A DNA stretch of 64,000 bases from Oceanobacillus_B kapialis. GTDB taxonomy: Bacteria; Bacillota; Bacilli; Bacillales; Amphibacillaceae. Shown piece by piece: positions 56,861 to 64,000 of the stretch; the first letter of the stretch is position 1; each line of letters begins with the position of its first letter. The stretch lies in the NCBI RefSeq assembly GCF_042685265.1, contig NZ_JBHUMX010000019.1; one strand, written 5' to 3'. The position numbers and the translations under genes were made by a program. A model generated the notes under the pieces. It saw nothing but the letters and a program-made list of their open reading frames with translations, was not told the origin of the DNA and made no database searches.

Positions 56861-58531
56861 TTAAAAGCTGATTTCATCTAGATAAAATTCTTCCTCATCA
56901 TCTAACTCTGTTGCTCTGTATAACGCATGAACAAATGCTTGGAAACCATCCGTTTTACGTTTGACTTCTTCTTTCTTTAAAAACTGTTTTCCAGCCTGGG
57001 TTTCTTTTACATAAACATTGTTAGTGAACCAGCGCATTAATGGGTTATCACCAAATATAAATTTATGATTTGCAAAACCATCCTCCACTCTCGGAGCTAA
57101 TAGAGGGTGAATGCTTGACGGTCGGCGTATGCCTTCCACCTCAAAACCTTCTGCTTCTAACAATGGTCTTAAAATATCTAATTTAAAATTATCGGCGATG
57201 ATCTTTTCAACACCGTAAATCTCTCGCATTTCAATAAACCAATTAACAATGTGCATTGGATTTAATGAAGGCTCATCCTTTACAGCCATTAATCCATCGT
57301 TTTCCCACTTTTTTATTGGAGCTTTTTTTCCCGAACCAAAATCATTGTTGGTATTAGAGTACCCATAATGCACATCACAAAAGTGTTTAATCGCGAATGT
57401 GAAAGACTTGAAAGCATACTCATCACCTTTTTTAAAGAGCAACCCACAAGTTGAAAAGTCTCGAACACTACCGAAGTCGAGTGATCCGATTGGCTTTGTA
57501 TCTAGTTCGAAAAATGGGCGATTCGTCGCTTTTAATTCATCTCTGGAAGCAACTGAATTTTCCATATTGTCTTCAATAAAATTCATACGCTTGGTAACAA
57601 ATGCTGCACGACCTGAAGGGTTATACGCCAGTTTCTTATATTCTTTCATGACCGTGTTATATAGTCTTTTACCGCGTTTGTTTAAAGGTGATTGGAGTGC
57701 GGGATTAGCTTTTGCCCACTGTTCTGGATCGTCCATTTCTTCTAAATTATCTAATTCGCAAATGTACGGAAACACACCACCAAATTCAATTAATCCATTC
57801 AAGACATCTTCACATTCACGGTATTTAATATCAAAATATCCTTCTCGAACAAATCCTTTTGTACCAATGAAAAACTGCCTACCACAATCTACTTTACCGA
57901 GACCACCACTAAACACATCTACAATAGATGTATCTTCCATTTCATGATACTCGTCATAAATGACTGCGCCCTCACGCCCGCCATCTTGAGAGCTGGCATT
58001 ACTAGTTTTAAATTCAAAAACGGATTGTGTAGTTAAGCCAGTGATGCTACTCTTGTAGGCTTCAAATTCTTCTTGCAGATCTTCATTGCCTTTTTTGTTA
58101 ATGACTCGGAAACATTCCAGGAAACTTCTTTTCGACTGTTTCTCCGAGTTGGCCACGATTGATACGTCATAGTAATCGATACCGTGCAAGGGGCTAATAA
58201 AGTAGTTGGCAAGAGTTGAAATAAATCCATTCTTACCTCCACCGCGTCCCATGTTAATGACAAACTCATCAAAGACCGGTTCATCATCTTCTTTACGAAA
58301 TAAAAAAATGAACGGGGCTATAAAATACTCCCATTCATCTAATTCGAAATACCACTTTTCACTATACTCAATATAGTTAGCGATTTGCTCTTCATCAAAG
58401 TAATACAGATCATCTCGTGGTAGTATATGTTTTTCAATTAAACCGATTAATAATATGCGTTTTTTATTTAATAGGATTTTGCCACATTTCCATTTTTTTA
58501 TATAATCCTCTACATACTTGTTTTGCAGCAT
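56861..58531 (-). CDS. Prophage B terminase large subunit
   Basis: The 556-residue packaging motor has a Walker A-like GRGGGKNGFIS near residue 95, GAVIYDEYHEME (Walker B) near 190, and the nuclease domain with IGSLDFGSVRDFSTCG near 348 and MREIYGVEKIIADNF later. It matches the Terminase_1/YmfN-like type. It ends 12 bases before portal and starts 3 bases after the small subunit stop. Confidence 0.93.
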   Translation of the reverse strand: MLQNKYVEDYIKKWKCGKILLNKKRILLIGLIEKHILPRDDLYYFDEEQIANYIEYSEKWYFELDEWEYFIAPFIFLFRKEDDEPVFDEFVINMGRGGGKNGFISTLANYFISPLHGIDYYDVSIVANSEKQSKRSFLECFRVINKKGNEDLQEEFEAYKSSITGLTTQSVFEFKTSNASSQDGGREGAVIYDEYHEMEDTSIVDVFSGGLGKVDCGRQFFIGTKGFVREGYFDIKYRECEDVLNGLIEFGGVFPYICELDNLEEMDDPEQWAKANPALQSPLNKRGKRLYNTVMKEYKKLAYNPSGRAAFVTKRMNFIEDNMENSVASRDELKATNRPFFELDTKPIGSLDFGSVRDFSTCGLLFKKGDEYAFKSFTFAIKHFCDVHYGYSNTNNDFGSGKKAPIKKWENDGLMAVKDEPSLNPMHIVNWFIEMREIYGVEKIIADNFKLDILRPLLEAEGFEVEGIRRPSSIHPLLAPRVEDGFANHKFIFGDNPLMRWFTNNVYVKETQAGKQFLKKEEVKRKTDGFQAFVHALYRATELDDEEEFYLDEISF

Positions 58532-58534
58532 AGG

Positions 58535-59074
58535 CTATCGACCTAATAACTTCGATTTCCTATCATGCTTCTGTTGTGGCAATAAGTCGGTTAATTGTTT
58601 AATGATAGCTTGATAGGTTTTGTCTCGGTTGTCATAGTTTTCAACGATTGGTCTCTTGCGGTCATAGGGTACCTGGCTCTCACTTTGCTTAAACTTTTCA
58701 TACTCCCCATTCTCTAAGATGTCTTTCCAGTTATCATCGAGTAATACTCTAAGTCGTGCAGCTTGGGTAATTAATCCTTCCGCAACATCCAGTTCGTTTT
58801 TAGGGATGCTTTTAAAAAGATTCTTCAACCTTTTAGCTTCTGTTTCTACTCGACTTTCCATATCATCGATTCTATCGTTTAATAAATAAAGTACCGATAC
58901 ATCCAGTGTTTTCGCAATCCTTGATAAGAGATCCAAACTAGGTGAGTTTTTCCCTTGTTCCAGACTTGCATAATAGTTTGTTGATATCCCTGCAGCCTTA
59001 GCAAAATCAACTTGTGTAAGTTTTTTCTCTTTCCGCTTTTCTTTCATCCGAAAACCAACTTTTTGCTTATCCAA
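58535..59074 (-). CDS. Terminase small subunit (P27-like) fused to an N-terminal XRE domain
   Basis: The protein has about 179 residues. Residues 1-65 are an XRE helix-turn-helix (KVGFRMKEKRKEKKLTQVDFAKAAGISTNYYASLEQGKNSPSLDLLSRIA). Residues 75-179 are P27-type terminase small subunit, with ELDVAEGLITQAARLRVLLDDNWKDI and YDNRDKTYQAIIKQLTDLLP. The HTH would give sequence recognition at cos. A TTG at 59074 after AAGGTGAT is the best start; the longer upstream frame is proline-rich and lies over the G-run region. Sitting directly before the large subunit supports the role. Confidence 0.78.
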   Translation of the reverse strand: MDKQKVGFRMKEKRKEKKLTQVDFAKAAGISTNYYASLEQGKNSPSLDLLSRIAKTLDVSVLYLLNDRIDDMESRVETEAKRLKNLFKSIPKNELDVAEGLITQAARLRVLLDDNWKDILENGEYEKFKQSESQVPYDRKRPIVENYDNRDKTYQAIIKQLTDLLPQQKHDRKSKLLGR

Positions 59075-59084
59075 ATTAATCACC

Positions 59085-59210
59085 TTCTTTCTACACAGAC
59101 CTAGGGGGAGGGGTAGGGGTGTCAGATTACGTTGCATCTGCGGAGTTGACTCCCCCTTCACCGGTGCCCCCTTCGATAAAAATCGTGAAATTTTTGGGCG
59201 GGGGGTGTCC
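59085..59210. other. Candidate cos region of prophage B
   Basis: The gap between the HNH-side genes and the terminase small subunit holds GGGGGAGGGGTAGGGG (59103-59119), GTTGACTCCCCC and a GGGCGGGGGG run near 59200. These G-runs are out of keeping with the AT-rich genome and mirror the same gap in prophage A. A cohesive-end site is likely here but cannot be placed to the base. Confidence 0.4.
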
Positions 59211-59405
59211 TTATCGTTTGTAATTATGCATTTCGTCAAATAATGCAGGATGAAGAACTATTTTGTTTGTTTTATTTGCTTTTGCCCTACTAGTCACTTT
59301 AACTTTCGAATTAACTGTCTGATCTTTTGTAGTGGATAAATATAACCCTCCACACAGGTATTTCATTGGATACATAATCGCTATTAATGAATCATTTTGT
59401 TTCAT
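59211..59405 (-). CDS. Small basic protein between HNH and terminase genes
   Basis: The 64-residue basic protein starts MKQNDSLIAIMYPMKYLCGG and has SKVKVTSRAKANKTNKIVLHPALFDEM. It overlaps no known domain. It is co-oriented and packed against the HNH gene. GGTGAGAAGG before 59405 supports that start. Confidence 0.55.
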   Translation of the reverse strand: MKQNDSLIAIMYPMKYLCGGLYLSTTKDQTVNSKVKVTSRAKANKTNKIVLHPALFDEMHNYKR

Positions 59406-59410
59406 CCTTC

Positions 59411-59755
59411 TCACCACCATTCATCATCCCATTTGGGTGTCTTTCTCCACAAAGAGTAATCAACGTACCTTCCATGCTTCTTGTTATGACAGTTAACGCA
59501 AAGTGTTTGGAGATTATCTTCTTCCAATGCAAGTTCTGGATAATCCTCGATCTCTTTGATGTGGTCCACTACCAGCATGATCTTCTTACGCTTAGCTGAC
59601 ACACTGTACTCATTCGTATCTATCCATACACGCCCTTTCCTTTTACACTCCTGGCATTCATTATTATCACGTTGCTTAATATGTTTACGCATCCTCTTCC
59701 AGTGTCCACTGTCATAGAACTTACGCTTCTGTTGTTTGGTTTTATATTCATGCAA
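59411..59755 (-). CDS. Prophage B HNH endonuclease
   Basis: This 114-residue HNH nuclease has the core MLVVDHIKEIEDYPELALEEDNLQTLCVNCHNKKHGR, with CQECKRKG and CVNC zinc pairs. It is the usual companion of terminase in cos phages and may take part in cos cutting. Compare 10714-11085 in prophage A. Confidence 0.9.
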   Translation of the reverse strand: MHEYKTKQQKRKFYDSGHWKRMRKHIKQRDNNECQECKRKGRVWIDTNEYSVSAKRKKIMLVVDHIKEIEDYPELALEEDNLQTLCVNCHNKKHGRYVDYSLWRKTPKWDDEWW

Positions 59756-59768
59756 TTAAGAACACCGC

Positions 59769-59800
59769 CAAAAAAAAATACACCCATAAATGGATGCTTT
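59769..59800 (-). terminator. Terminator of the DprA-phosphoribosyltransferase unit
   Basis: On the minus strand GCATCCAT and ATGGGTGT pair (one G-U) around a TT loop and are followed by ATTTTTTTTT. It lies about 85 bases after the phosphoribosyltransferase gene and would isolate the cassette from the HNH-terminase genes. Confidence 0.7.
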
Positions 59801-59884
59801 TTTCATTATTTCTAGTATCTTATACTTACATATTAAACTATTTATTTATAATTGGTTTGCCATTATTCTGCCAAAAGTCTGCCA

Positions 59885-61123
59885 TTAAAAAATATTAAAT
59901 ATATTATCATTTCTAAAATCATCCAATTGAATTAATTCATTGTATGTTACTTTTCCTATATTATAAGTCATGGTATTTTTACAAGTAGGATAATTAGAAC
60001 ACCCCCAAAAAGCACTCCCCTTGTCATAATTAAATCTTAACCTATATTTATGACCACAATCACATTTTAATTCCTCTAATTCTTTGCCTTGTGAATGTGA
60101 TTGTTGTGCAGCAAAACATATTATTGTAACTTTGTCAGCACCATTTTCATATAAAACCTTTGCACACTCGAGTGTTGTGGAACCACTAGTTACTATATCA
60201 TCTATTAAAACAACATGACCATGTATATTTTCTCTGCTTGAAAATTTCCCCAATACATTAATAGCTCGATTGGCAAAACTTCCTACACTTTTTTGAGGCT
60301 TATATTCCATATTTGTTCTTAAAATATCTAAATCTAGTTTGGAAGCATAATCTACCAAATGACTTTCTTGAAATAAAGGTTTAAATAAATTTTCTTTTGA
60401 AGGTTTTGGTGGAACTGCCGTAATTAAATCTATATTTTCAACATTATTTTCAACAATGTTAAGATTTTTGGATAATAGGAGAGAAAATGAATTATTTAAT
60501 TTTTTATTTCCAAATTTAAAGACTCTTATTGCTTGAGTTAATGGATGAATGTAACGTCTAGGATCAGTATCAACAAAAAACCTACCTCCAAAAATTAAAT
60601 CAGCTTCAAAATCATCAAAAATACTATGCTTTATTTTAAATAATTTAAAAATACCCGTCCCACTTTCATCTTTAAATACAATCTCATTAAAATATCCCTT
60701 AAGATCTTGTGAGAATAATTGAGCTAACTCATTCTCATTATCAACAGAAAAATCTGGCATAAAATGACGATCATCACCGTCTTTGTCCTCATTATTAAGT
60801 AAAACTACAGAAATGTGTTTTTGGTGTACAAATTCGACATCTCTTTTTTCCCCAGTAATAAATACACACTCATAGGGATTAGTATGATTATCATTCAAAA
60901 GACTTACTAAATCCCTTCTGATATCAAAATCTCCATTAAATAAATCTATCCAAATTTTCACATCACTTAAGTTTTCTTTAAAGTATGACCTTCTTTTAAT
61001 ATCAGAAGATATTAATAAACATTTTTTTTCTTTTAAACCCCTAAGAAGCGTTGAATCAAAATTAACATTTATTGTATCTAAGTTAACAATTACCAATTCT
61101 GTATTATTACATTGAATATACAT
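59885..61123 (-). CDS. HAD-like/phosphoribosyltransferase/zinc-ribbon protein, partner of DprA
   Basis: The 412-residue protein has three parts. Residues 1-130 have a Rossmann/HAD-like pattern (ELVIVNLDTINVNFDSTLL, then CLLISSD), but the first aspartate of the HAD motif is N, so catalysis is doubtful. Residues 140-350 contain a ComF-type phosphoribosyltransferase with the PRPP loop HVVLIDDIVTSGSTTLECAKVL near 310. Residues 355-395 are a topoisomerase-type zinc ribbon: CDCG, then CSNYPTCK. It starts in a TAATG overlap with dprA. It resembles the DprA/ComF pairing of DNA uptake, recast as a prophage cassette; the likely role is defence. Confidence 0.8.
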   Translation of the reverse strand: MYIQCNNTELVIVNLDTINVNFDSTLLRGLKEKKCLLISSDIKRRSYFKENLSDVKIWIDLFNGDFDIRRDLVSLLNDNHTNPYECVFITGEKRDVEFVHQKHISVVLLNNEDKDGDDRHFMPDFSVDNENELAQLFSQDLKGYFNEIVFKDESGTGIFKLFKIKHSIFDDFEADLIFGGRFFVDTDPRRYIHPLTQAIRVFKFGNKKLNNSFSLLLSKNLNIVENNVENIDLITAVPPKPSKENLFKPLFQESHLVDYASKLDLDILRTNMEYKPQKSVGSFANRAINVLGKFSSRENIHGHVVLIDDIVTSGSTTLECAKVLYENGADKVTIICFAAQQSHSQGKELEELKCDCGHKYRLRFNYDKGSAFWGCSNYPTCKNTMTYNIGKVTYNELIQLDDFRNDNIFNIF

Positions 61124-62058
61124 TAGTCTTTCTCCTCAAAAGCTAGAGTTTTTGTTTCCTCCGACGGTAAATAAGTTGTTATTAACTTTCCATTTTTTAA
61201 AATGTTAAATAGGTCTTTTACAGTGGTGAACTTTTTTGCCCCCTTATTATTAACATAGTTTTTAGGCCAACTCAGAGAGGGATTATCTATGGCACTTTGG
61301 GGGATGAAAACCTCCCTACCTTGTTTAAGAGACTCTCTTGCTTGAATTAATGCTCCGCTTGTTTCTCCAGCTTCCATTACAATAGTCGCAATAGAAATGC
61401 CACTCATAATTGCATTTCTCATGGGGAAATTCCATCTTTGTACAGGAGTCCCAGGTGGAAACTGAGATATGACGAGACCTTCTTCTCCTATATAATCTTG
61501 CATATTATTATGTTCTTTTGGATAAGTCTTATTTAAAGGTGTTCCTATGACAGCAATTGTTTGTTTCTTAGCATCAATTGTACCTTGATGTGCATTTATA
61601 TCTATTCCTTTAGCCAATCCCGATGCAACTACAATTCCTCTTTCAGACAGTATTCTTGATAAGACTCGAGCCTTTAAACTACCTTCTTCTGATGCAGCTC
61701 TAGAACCAACAATAGATATTACTGCTTTGTCAGCGAGAAGTGGTTCTCCCCTCATAAAAAGAAATTCTGGAGAGTCATTAATTGTATTTAAGCGTTCAGG
61801 GTAAAACTTCGACCCCTTTTTACAAATAATGTCATAATCCCTTAATAAAGATAAATTTTTAATTACTTTTTCTTTATTTTTTTTTACATCTTTGGGATCA
61901 ACTATTAACATTTGCGGAATTATTTCTTCCCAGTTATCGTAATTTTGCAATTCATAAAAATAAGGCTTTACTTTTTTAAAAGACCTATTTAATAATTCAT
62001 ACAAAGTAAAGTAACAAATATATTTTTCCTTATCATTTTCTTTCAAAAAAATAGGCAC
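61123..62058 (-). CDS. DprA/Smf-like SLOG-fold protein
   Basis: The 311-residue protein has an N-terminal helical region (1-95) and a DprA Rossmann domain (100-295): FLFMRGEPLL, ISIVGSRAASEEG, VASGLAKGIDINAHQGT, NFPMRNAIMSGIS and GETSGALIQARESL. DprA binds single-stranded DNA and loads RecA in transformation. This copy is in a prophage, has its own promoter and terminator, and is paired with a ComF-like phosphoribosyltransferase, so it is unlikely to be the host competence gene. GTG start nine bases after AGGAGG. It is visibly more AT-rich than the head genes. Confidence 0.85.
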   Translation of the reverse strand: MPIFLKENDKEKYICYFTLYELLNRSFKKVKPYFYELQNYDNWEEIIPQMLIVDPKDVKKNKEKVIKNLSLLRDYDIICKKGSKFYPERLNTINDSPEFLFMRGEPLLADKAVISIVGSRAASEEGSLKARVLSRILSERGIVVASGLAKGIDINAHQGTIDAKKQTIAVIGTPLNKTYPKEHNNMQDYIGEEGLVISQFPPGTPVQRWNFPMRNAIMSGISIATIVMEAGETSGALIQARESLKQGREVFIPQSAIDNPSLSWPKNYVNNKGAKKFTTVKDLFNILKNGKLITTYLPSEETKTLAFEEKD

Positions 62059-62105
62059 TATTGATTTCCTCCTATTTATACTTTTCCGAACTTAAGTTTT
62101 TATTT

Positions 62106-62134
62106 AGTATCTCATTTTATTTTTATAATTTCAA
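62106..62134 (-). promoter_or_regulatory. Promoter of the dprA unit
   Basis: On the minus strand TTGAAA (complement of 62129-62134) and GATACT (complement of 62106-62111) lie 17 bases apart, about 50 bases before the GTG start. It is a reasonable sigma-A promoter. Confidence 0.6.
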
Positions 62135-62365
62135 TTAAGCAATTAACCATTTCATGTATATAGGTGCATTAAGGAAATCGCTTATCTTTTACAACCAACC
62201 ACACAATATATAGCGATCAAATAAACGATTATATATTCAATCTATGAATAGTTTAAGACCCTATTGTTTCTACTTCAAGAAATATTGCAAACACCCTGCC
62301 ATAAGTACTAGTGGAAATATCTTCATATTGTATACAAAAGTTACTTTCAAACTTTTTATAAAAAT
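62135..62365. other. AT-rich intergenic region upstream of the dprA unit
   Basis: I find no gene here. A loose dyad AATATATAGCGATC ... ACGATTATATATT (about 62206-62240) is the only visible structure. The rest looks like plain AT-rich spacer. Confidence 0.3.
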
Positions 62366-62941
62366 CTAATTGAAAGAATGAACTAACAATTTATTTCCTT
62401 TATGTTCTTTACCAGAACCAGTCACAACTAAAATGTTAATTTGTTCCATACCTTTTTCCTTATATTCTTTGAAGAATCCTGATTCTATAAAATATTTACC
62501 TGGTACTAAAATATACCCTGATTGGCCACTGACTAATTCCATTGGTAGTTTGTTTTGTTCTAACCGATCTTCTGACTTAGTATATTTGTATGGTGTGAGT
62601 CTCATCATATTTCCTCTTGTTAAAACGCTCTTAATAAAAAGTTTTATTTTTGAAAAACGCCAAAATGTATTTAAATTATAACCCGTGTAGAATGTAATAT
62701 CTTTAATCGAAAGCGTTGGAGTGAACAAAATATCTTCTACAAATATTTTCACTTCACTAATATTATGGATTTTTATCAAATGACAAATCCCATACTCTTT
62801 TATATACAGACCCGTTTGTCCAGTTATAATTACTTTTTCTTTTCTTTTTGATTTAGCTAACCATAAAGAAGTAAAAACTGCTGCTAATGTTGCTAATGCA
62901 GAAATCGTAGTCCAATCTATAACCTTTAAATCCCACGTCAA
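62366..62941 (-). CDS. Membrane-anchored protein of unknown function, prophage B accessory gene
   Basis: The protein of about 191 residues has an N-terminal transmembrane helix (TTISALATLAAVFTSLWLAKSKRK) and a beta-rich soluble domain (KVIITGQTGLYIKEYGICHLIKIHNISEVKIFVEDILF). A TTG at 62941, five to six bases after GGGAGGT, is chosen over a longer frame that runs into the upstream gene. Single-span anchored proteins like this beside a DprA cassette may be part of the same accessory island. No family recognised. Confidence 0.65.
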   Translation of the reverse strand: MTWDLKVIDWTTISALATLAAVFTSLWLAKSKRKEKVIITGQTGLYIKEYGICHLIKIHNISEVKIFVEDILFTPTLSIKDITFYTGYNLNTFWRFSKIKLFIKSVLTRGNMMRLTPYKYTKSEDRLEQNKLPMELVSGQSGYILVPGKYFIESGFFKEYKEKGMEQINILVVTGSGKEHKGNKLLVHSFN

Positions 62942-62972
62942 ACTATTACCTCCCTTGTTAACATATCTGAGC

Positions 62973-63290
62973 TTAACTAATTCTCTGTCTATTCTTACTG
63001 AGTGCTTTCTTAACAATAATATGAAGTTGATCATTATCTTCAGGACCCTGTTTTAGCAACTGGGTTACATCATTACTATCAAGTTTTACTTGACGAACCT
63101 TTCCAGCTACTTGCTTTCCATCTTTGGTATATCCTTTTTTGTTCAATTGCTTCGCTACTTTTCCAACGTTTTCTAATTCTGCATATAGTTTAATAGCTTC
63201 CTGTTTAACATTTTGAGGATGATAGTTTTCATATGCAGAAACATACCTATTCAACTCTTCGATCAAGTCTTTTGCCTTCTCTACTTTCAC
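62973..63290 (-). CDS. Helix-turn-helix-like small protein
   Basis: The 105-residue helical protein contains AIKLYAELENVGKVAKQLNKKGYTKDGKQVAGKVRQV, which fits a helix-turn-helix of the resolvase/Hin type. GTG start at 63290. It is the first gene downstream of the nested inverted repeat at 63330-63403 and may bind it. Function unknown. Confidence 0.6.
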   Translation of the reverse strand: MKVEKAKDLIEELNRYVSAYENYHPQNVKQEAIKLYAELENVGKVAKQLNKKGYTKDGKQVAGKVRQVKLDSNDVTQLLKQGPEDNDQLHIIVKKALSKNRQRIS

Positions 63291-63329
63291 AACATTATTC
63301 CCCCTCTTAGTTTAACATAATATTGGGTT

Positions 63330-63403
63330 TGTCAAACTCACTAACCGCCCTTAAGGCCAATTATATCAGTTAGTTTAGCCGAAAGGCTAAAACGAGTTTG
63401 ACA
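63330..63403. promoter_or_regulatory. Nested inverted repeats with embedded extended -10 promoter
   Basis: TGTCAAACTC (63330-63339) and GAGTTTGACA (63394-63403) are perfect outer arms. Inside them ACTAAC/GTTAGT and the hairpin TTTAGCC-GAAA-GGCTAAA (63374-63391) form two further stems, like a three-way junction. On the minus strand TGATATAAT (complement of 63360-63368) is an extended -10 reading towards the 63290 gene. The structure may be a complex operator or a folded leader. Confidence 0.5.
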
Positions 63404-63437
63404 CGTCTTTTTTTTGTTAAATTAATAGCTAAAAAAA

Positions 63438-63989
63438 TTACCTGGCATTGCGATAAGCGTTTTTTAAGAGTAAATCAACACCATCTTGTTCAATACCGAT
63501 ATACCTTAAGGTTTCCTCTGGGTAACTATGGTTAAATAACTTCTGTAGCGCAGCTACATCCTTTGTATCTTTATAGGCCCAATAGCCAAATGTCTTACGC
63601 AAGGAATGGGTACCAATGGACTCCAATCCTACTTCTTCTGCAATGTCCTTCAGAACGCCATACGCCCTTACTCTGGTGATTGGTTTATTTGTACCCTCTC
63701 TACTTCGAATAAGGTACTCATGTGGCTCCTTATCCTGTATATAATCTTTTAATGCTTTCTTCAGATCAGCATTGAGGTATATACGCCTGAACTTAGATGT
63801 CTTCTTTTCTCTCATGGTGATATAGTCCTTCTTTACATCCTCCACTCTGATTCGTAAGATGTCTGATATCCTTAAAGCTGTATATAGGCCAATCATAACT
63901 AAAATGTAATCCCGGTCATTCTTCTGTTTCAACCTTCTCTTGAGTTCCTCAAGCTTCTCATAATCTCTTATAGGTTGGACAATATTCAA
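63438..63989 (-). CDS. Short tyrosine recombinase (phage integrase family) upstream of prophage B late genes
   Basis: The 183-residue catalytic-domain-only tyrosine recombinase shows GLYTALRISDILRIRVEDV (first R), THSLRKTFGYWAY (H-x-x-R), FNHSYPEETLRYIGI (H and nucleophile Y). It lacks arm- and core-binding domains. Such small integrases occur just upstream of the terminase block in many Firmicutes phages and are distinct from the lysogeny integrase, which here is the serine recombinase at the other end. TTG start at 63989, with an in-frame stop just upstream, so it is complete. Confidence 0.85.
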   Translation of the reverse strand: MNIVQPIRDYEKLEELKRRLKQKNDRDYILVMIGLYTALRISDILRIRVEDVKKDYITMREKKTSKFRRIYLNADLKKALKDYIQDKEPHEYLIRSREGTNKPITRVRAYGVLKDIAEEVGLESIGTHSLRKTFGYWAYKDTKDVAALQKLFNHSYPEETLRYIGIEQDGVDLLLKNAYRNAR

Positions 63990-64000
63990 CTTGCTTCACC

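Noticed and set aside
61123..62058. The dprA-like gene as the host competence gene
   Set aside because: It is surrounded by phage genes, is paired with a PRTase and has its own promoter; the host dprA usually lies next to topA.
63438..63989. The short tyrosine recombinase as the prophage B lysogeny integrase
   Set aside because: It lacks the arm- and core-binding domains, and the serine recombinase at the gerE junction fills that role.
1..64000. CRISPR arrays, insertion sequences and rRNA genes
   Set aside because: I looked for regularly spaced short repeats, transposase motifs and rRNA sequence and saw none in the window.

Overview
The window comes from the chromosome of a low-GC endospore-forming member of the Bacillaceae. 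The evidence is the gene order ysnB-ysnA-rph-gerM-racE-ysmB-gerE, which matches Bacillus subtilis, together with the sporulation genes gerM and gerE, strong AGGAGG ribosome binding sites and frequent TTG/GTG starts. I cannot name the genus from the sequence.

The layout has three parts. (1) 1 to about 26.43 kb is the int-proximal part of prophage A, a siphovirus with an HK97-type head. From left to right it holds the tape measure (cut by the window edge), tail chaperone, major tail protein, head genes, terminase, an HNH nuclease, an iteron-rich origin-like region, a P4-type primase-helicase, a B-family-like DNA polymerase, recombination genes (DUF669, Cas4-like nuclease fused to Sak4-like ATPase, VRR-NUC, DUF1351, SNF2 helicase), a Cro/CI-type switch with two clear operators, ImmA and a tyrosine integrase. 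The integrase lies against the 3' end of a tRNA-Arg gene. (2) 26.43 to 32.1 kb is host chromosome: tRNA-Arg, tRNA-Gly and the minus-strand run ysmB, racE, gerM, rph, ysnA, ysnB. (3) 32.1 kb to the right edge is prophage B, integrated inside gerE. Its large serine recombinase sits directly against the truncated gerE. Going right come accessory genes, then lysis, tail, head and terminase genes, an HNH nuclease, a DprA plus phosphoribosyltransferase cassette, and a short tyrosine recombinase. The early region of B and the 3' half of gerE lie beyond the window.

The points of most interest are these. Prophage B splits the sporulation regulator gerE after its 49th codon or so, behind a good sigma-K promoter, and is bordered by a SpoIVCA/SprA-like recombinase; this is the architecture of developmentally excised sporulation elements. 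A separately transcribed two-gene unit encodes a DprA-like protein and a HAD-like/phosphoribosyltransferase/zinc-ribbon protein and looks like an anti-phage cassette. A second accessory unit encodes an RNase H-like protein translationally coupled to a Hanks-type protein kinase. Reverse-oriented cargo genes in prophage A include a HEPN-like protein. Both prophages use programmed frameshifts: -1 in each tail chaperone, and +1 at CCC in the major tail protein of A, which adds an Ig-like domain.

All calls rest on reading the sequence and translations by eye; no database search was run.
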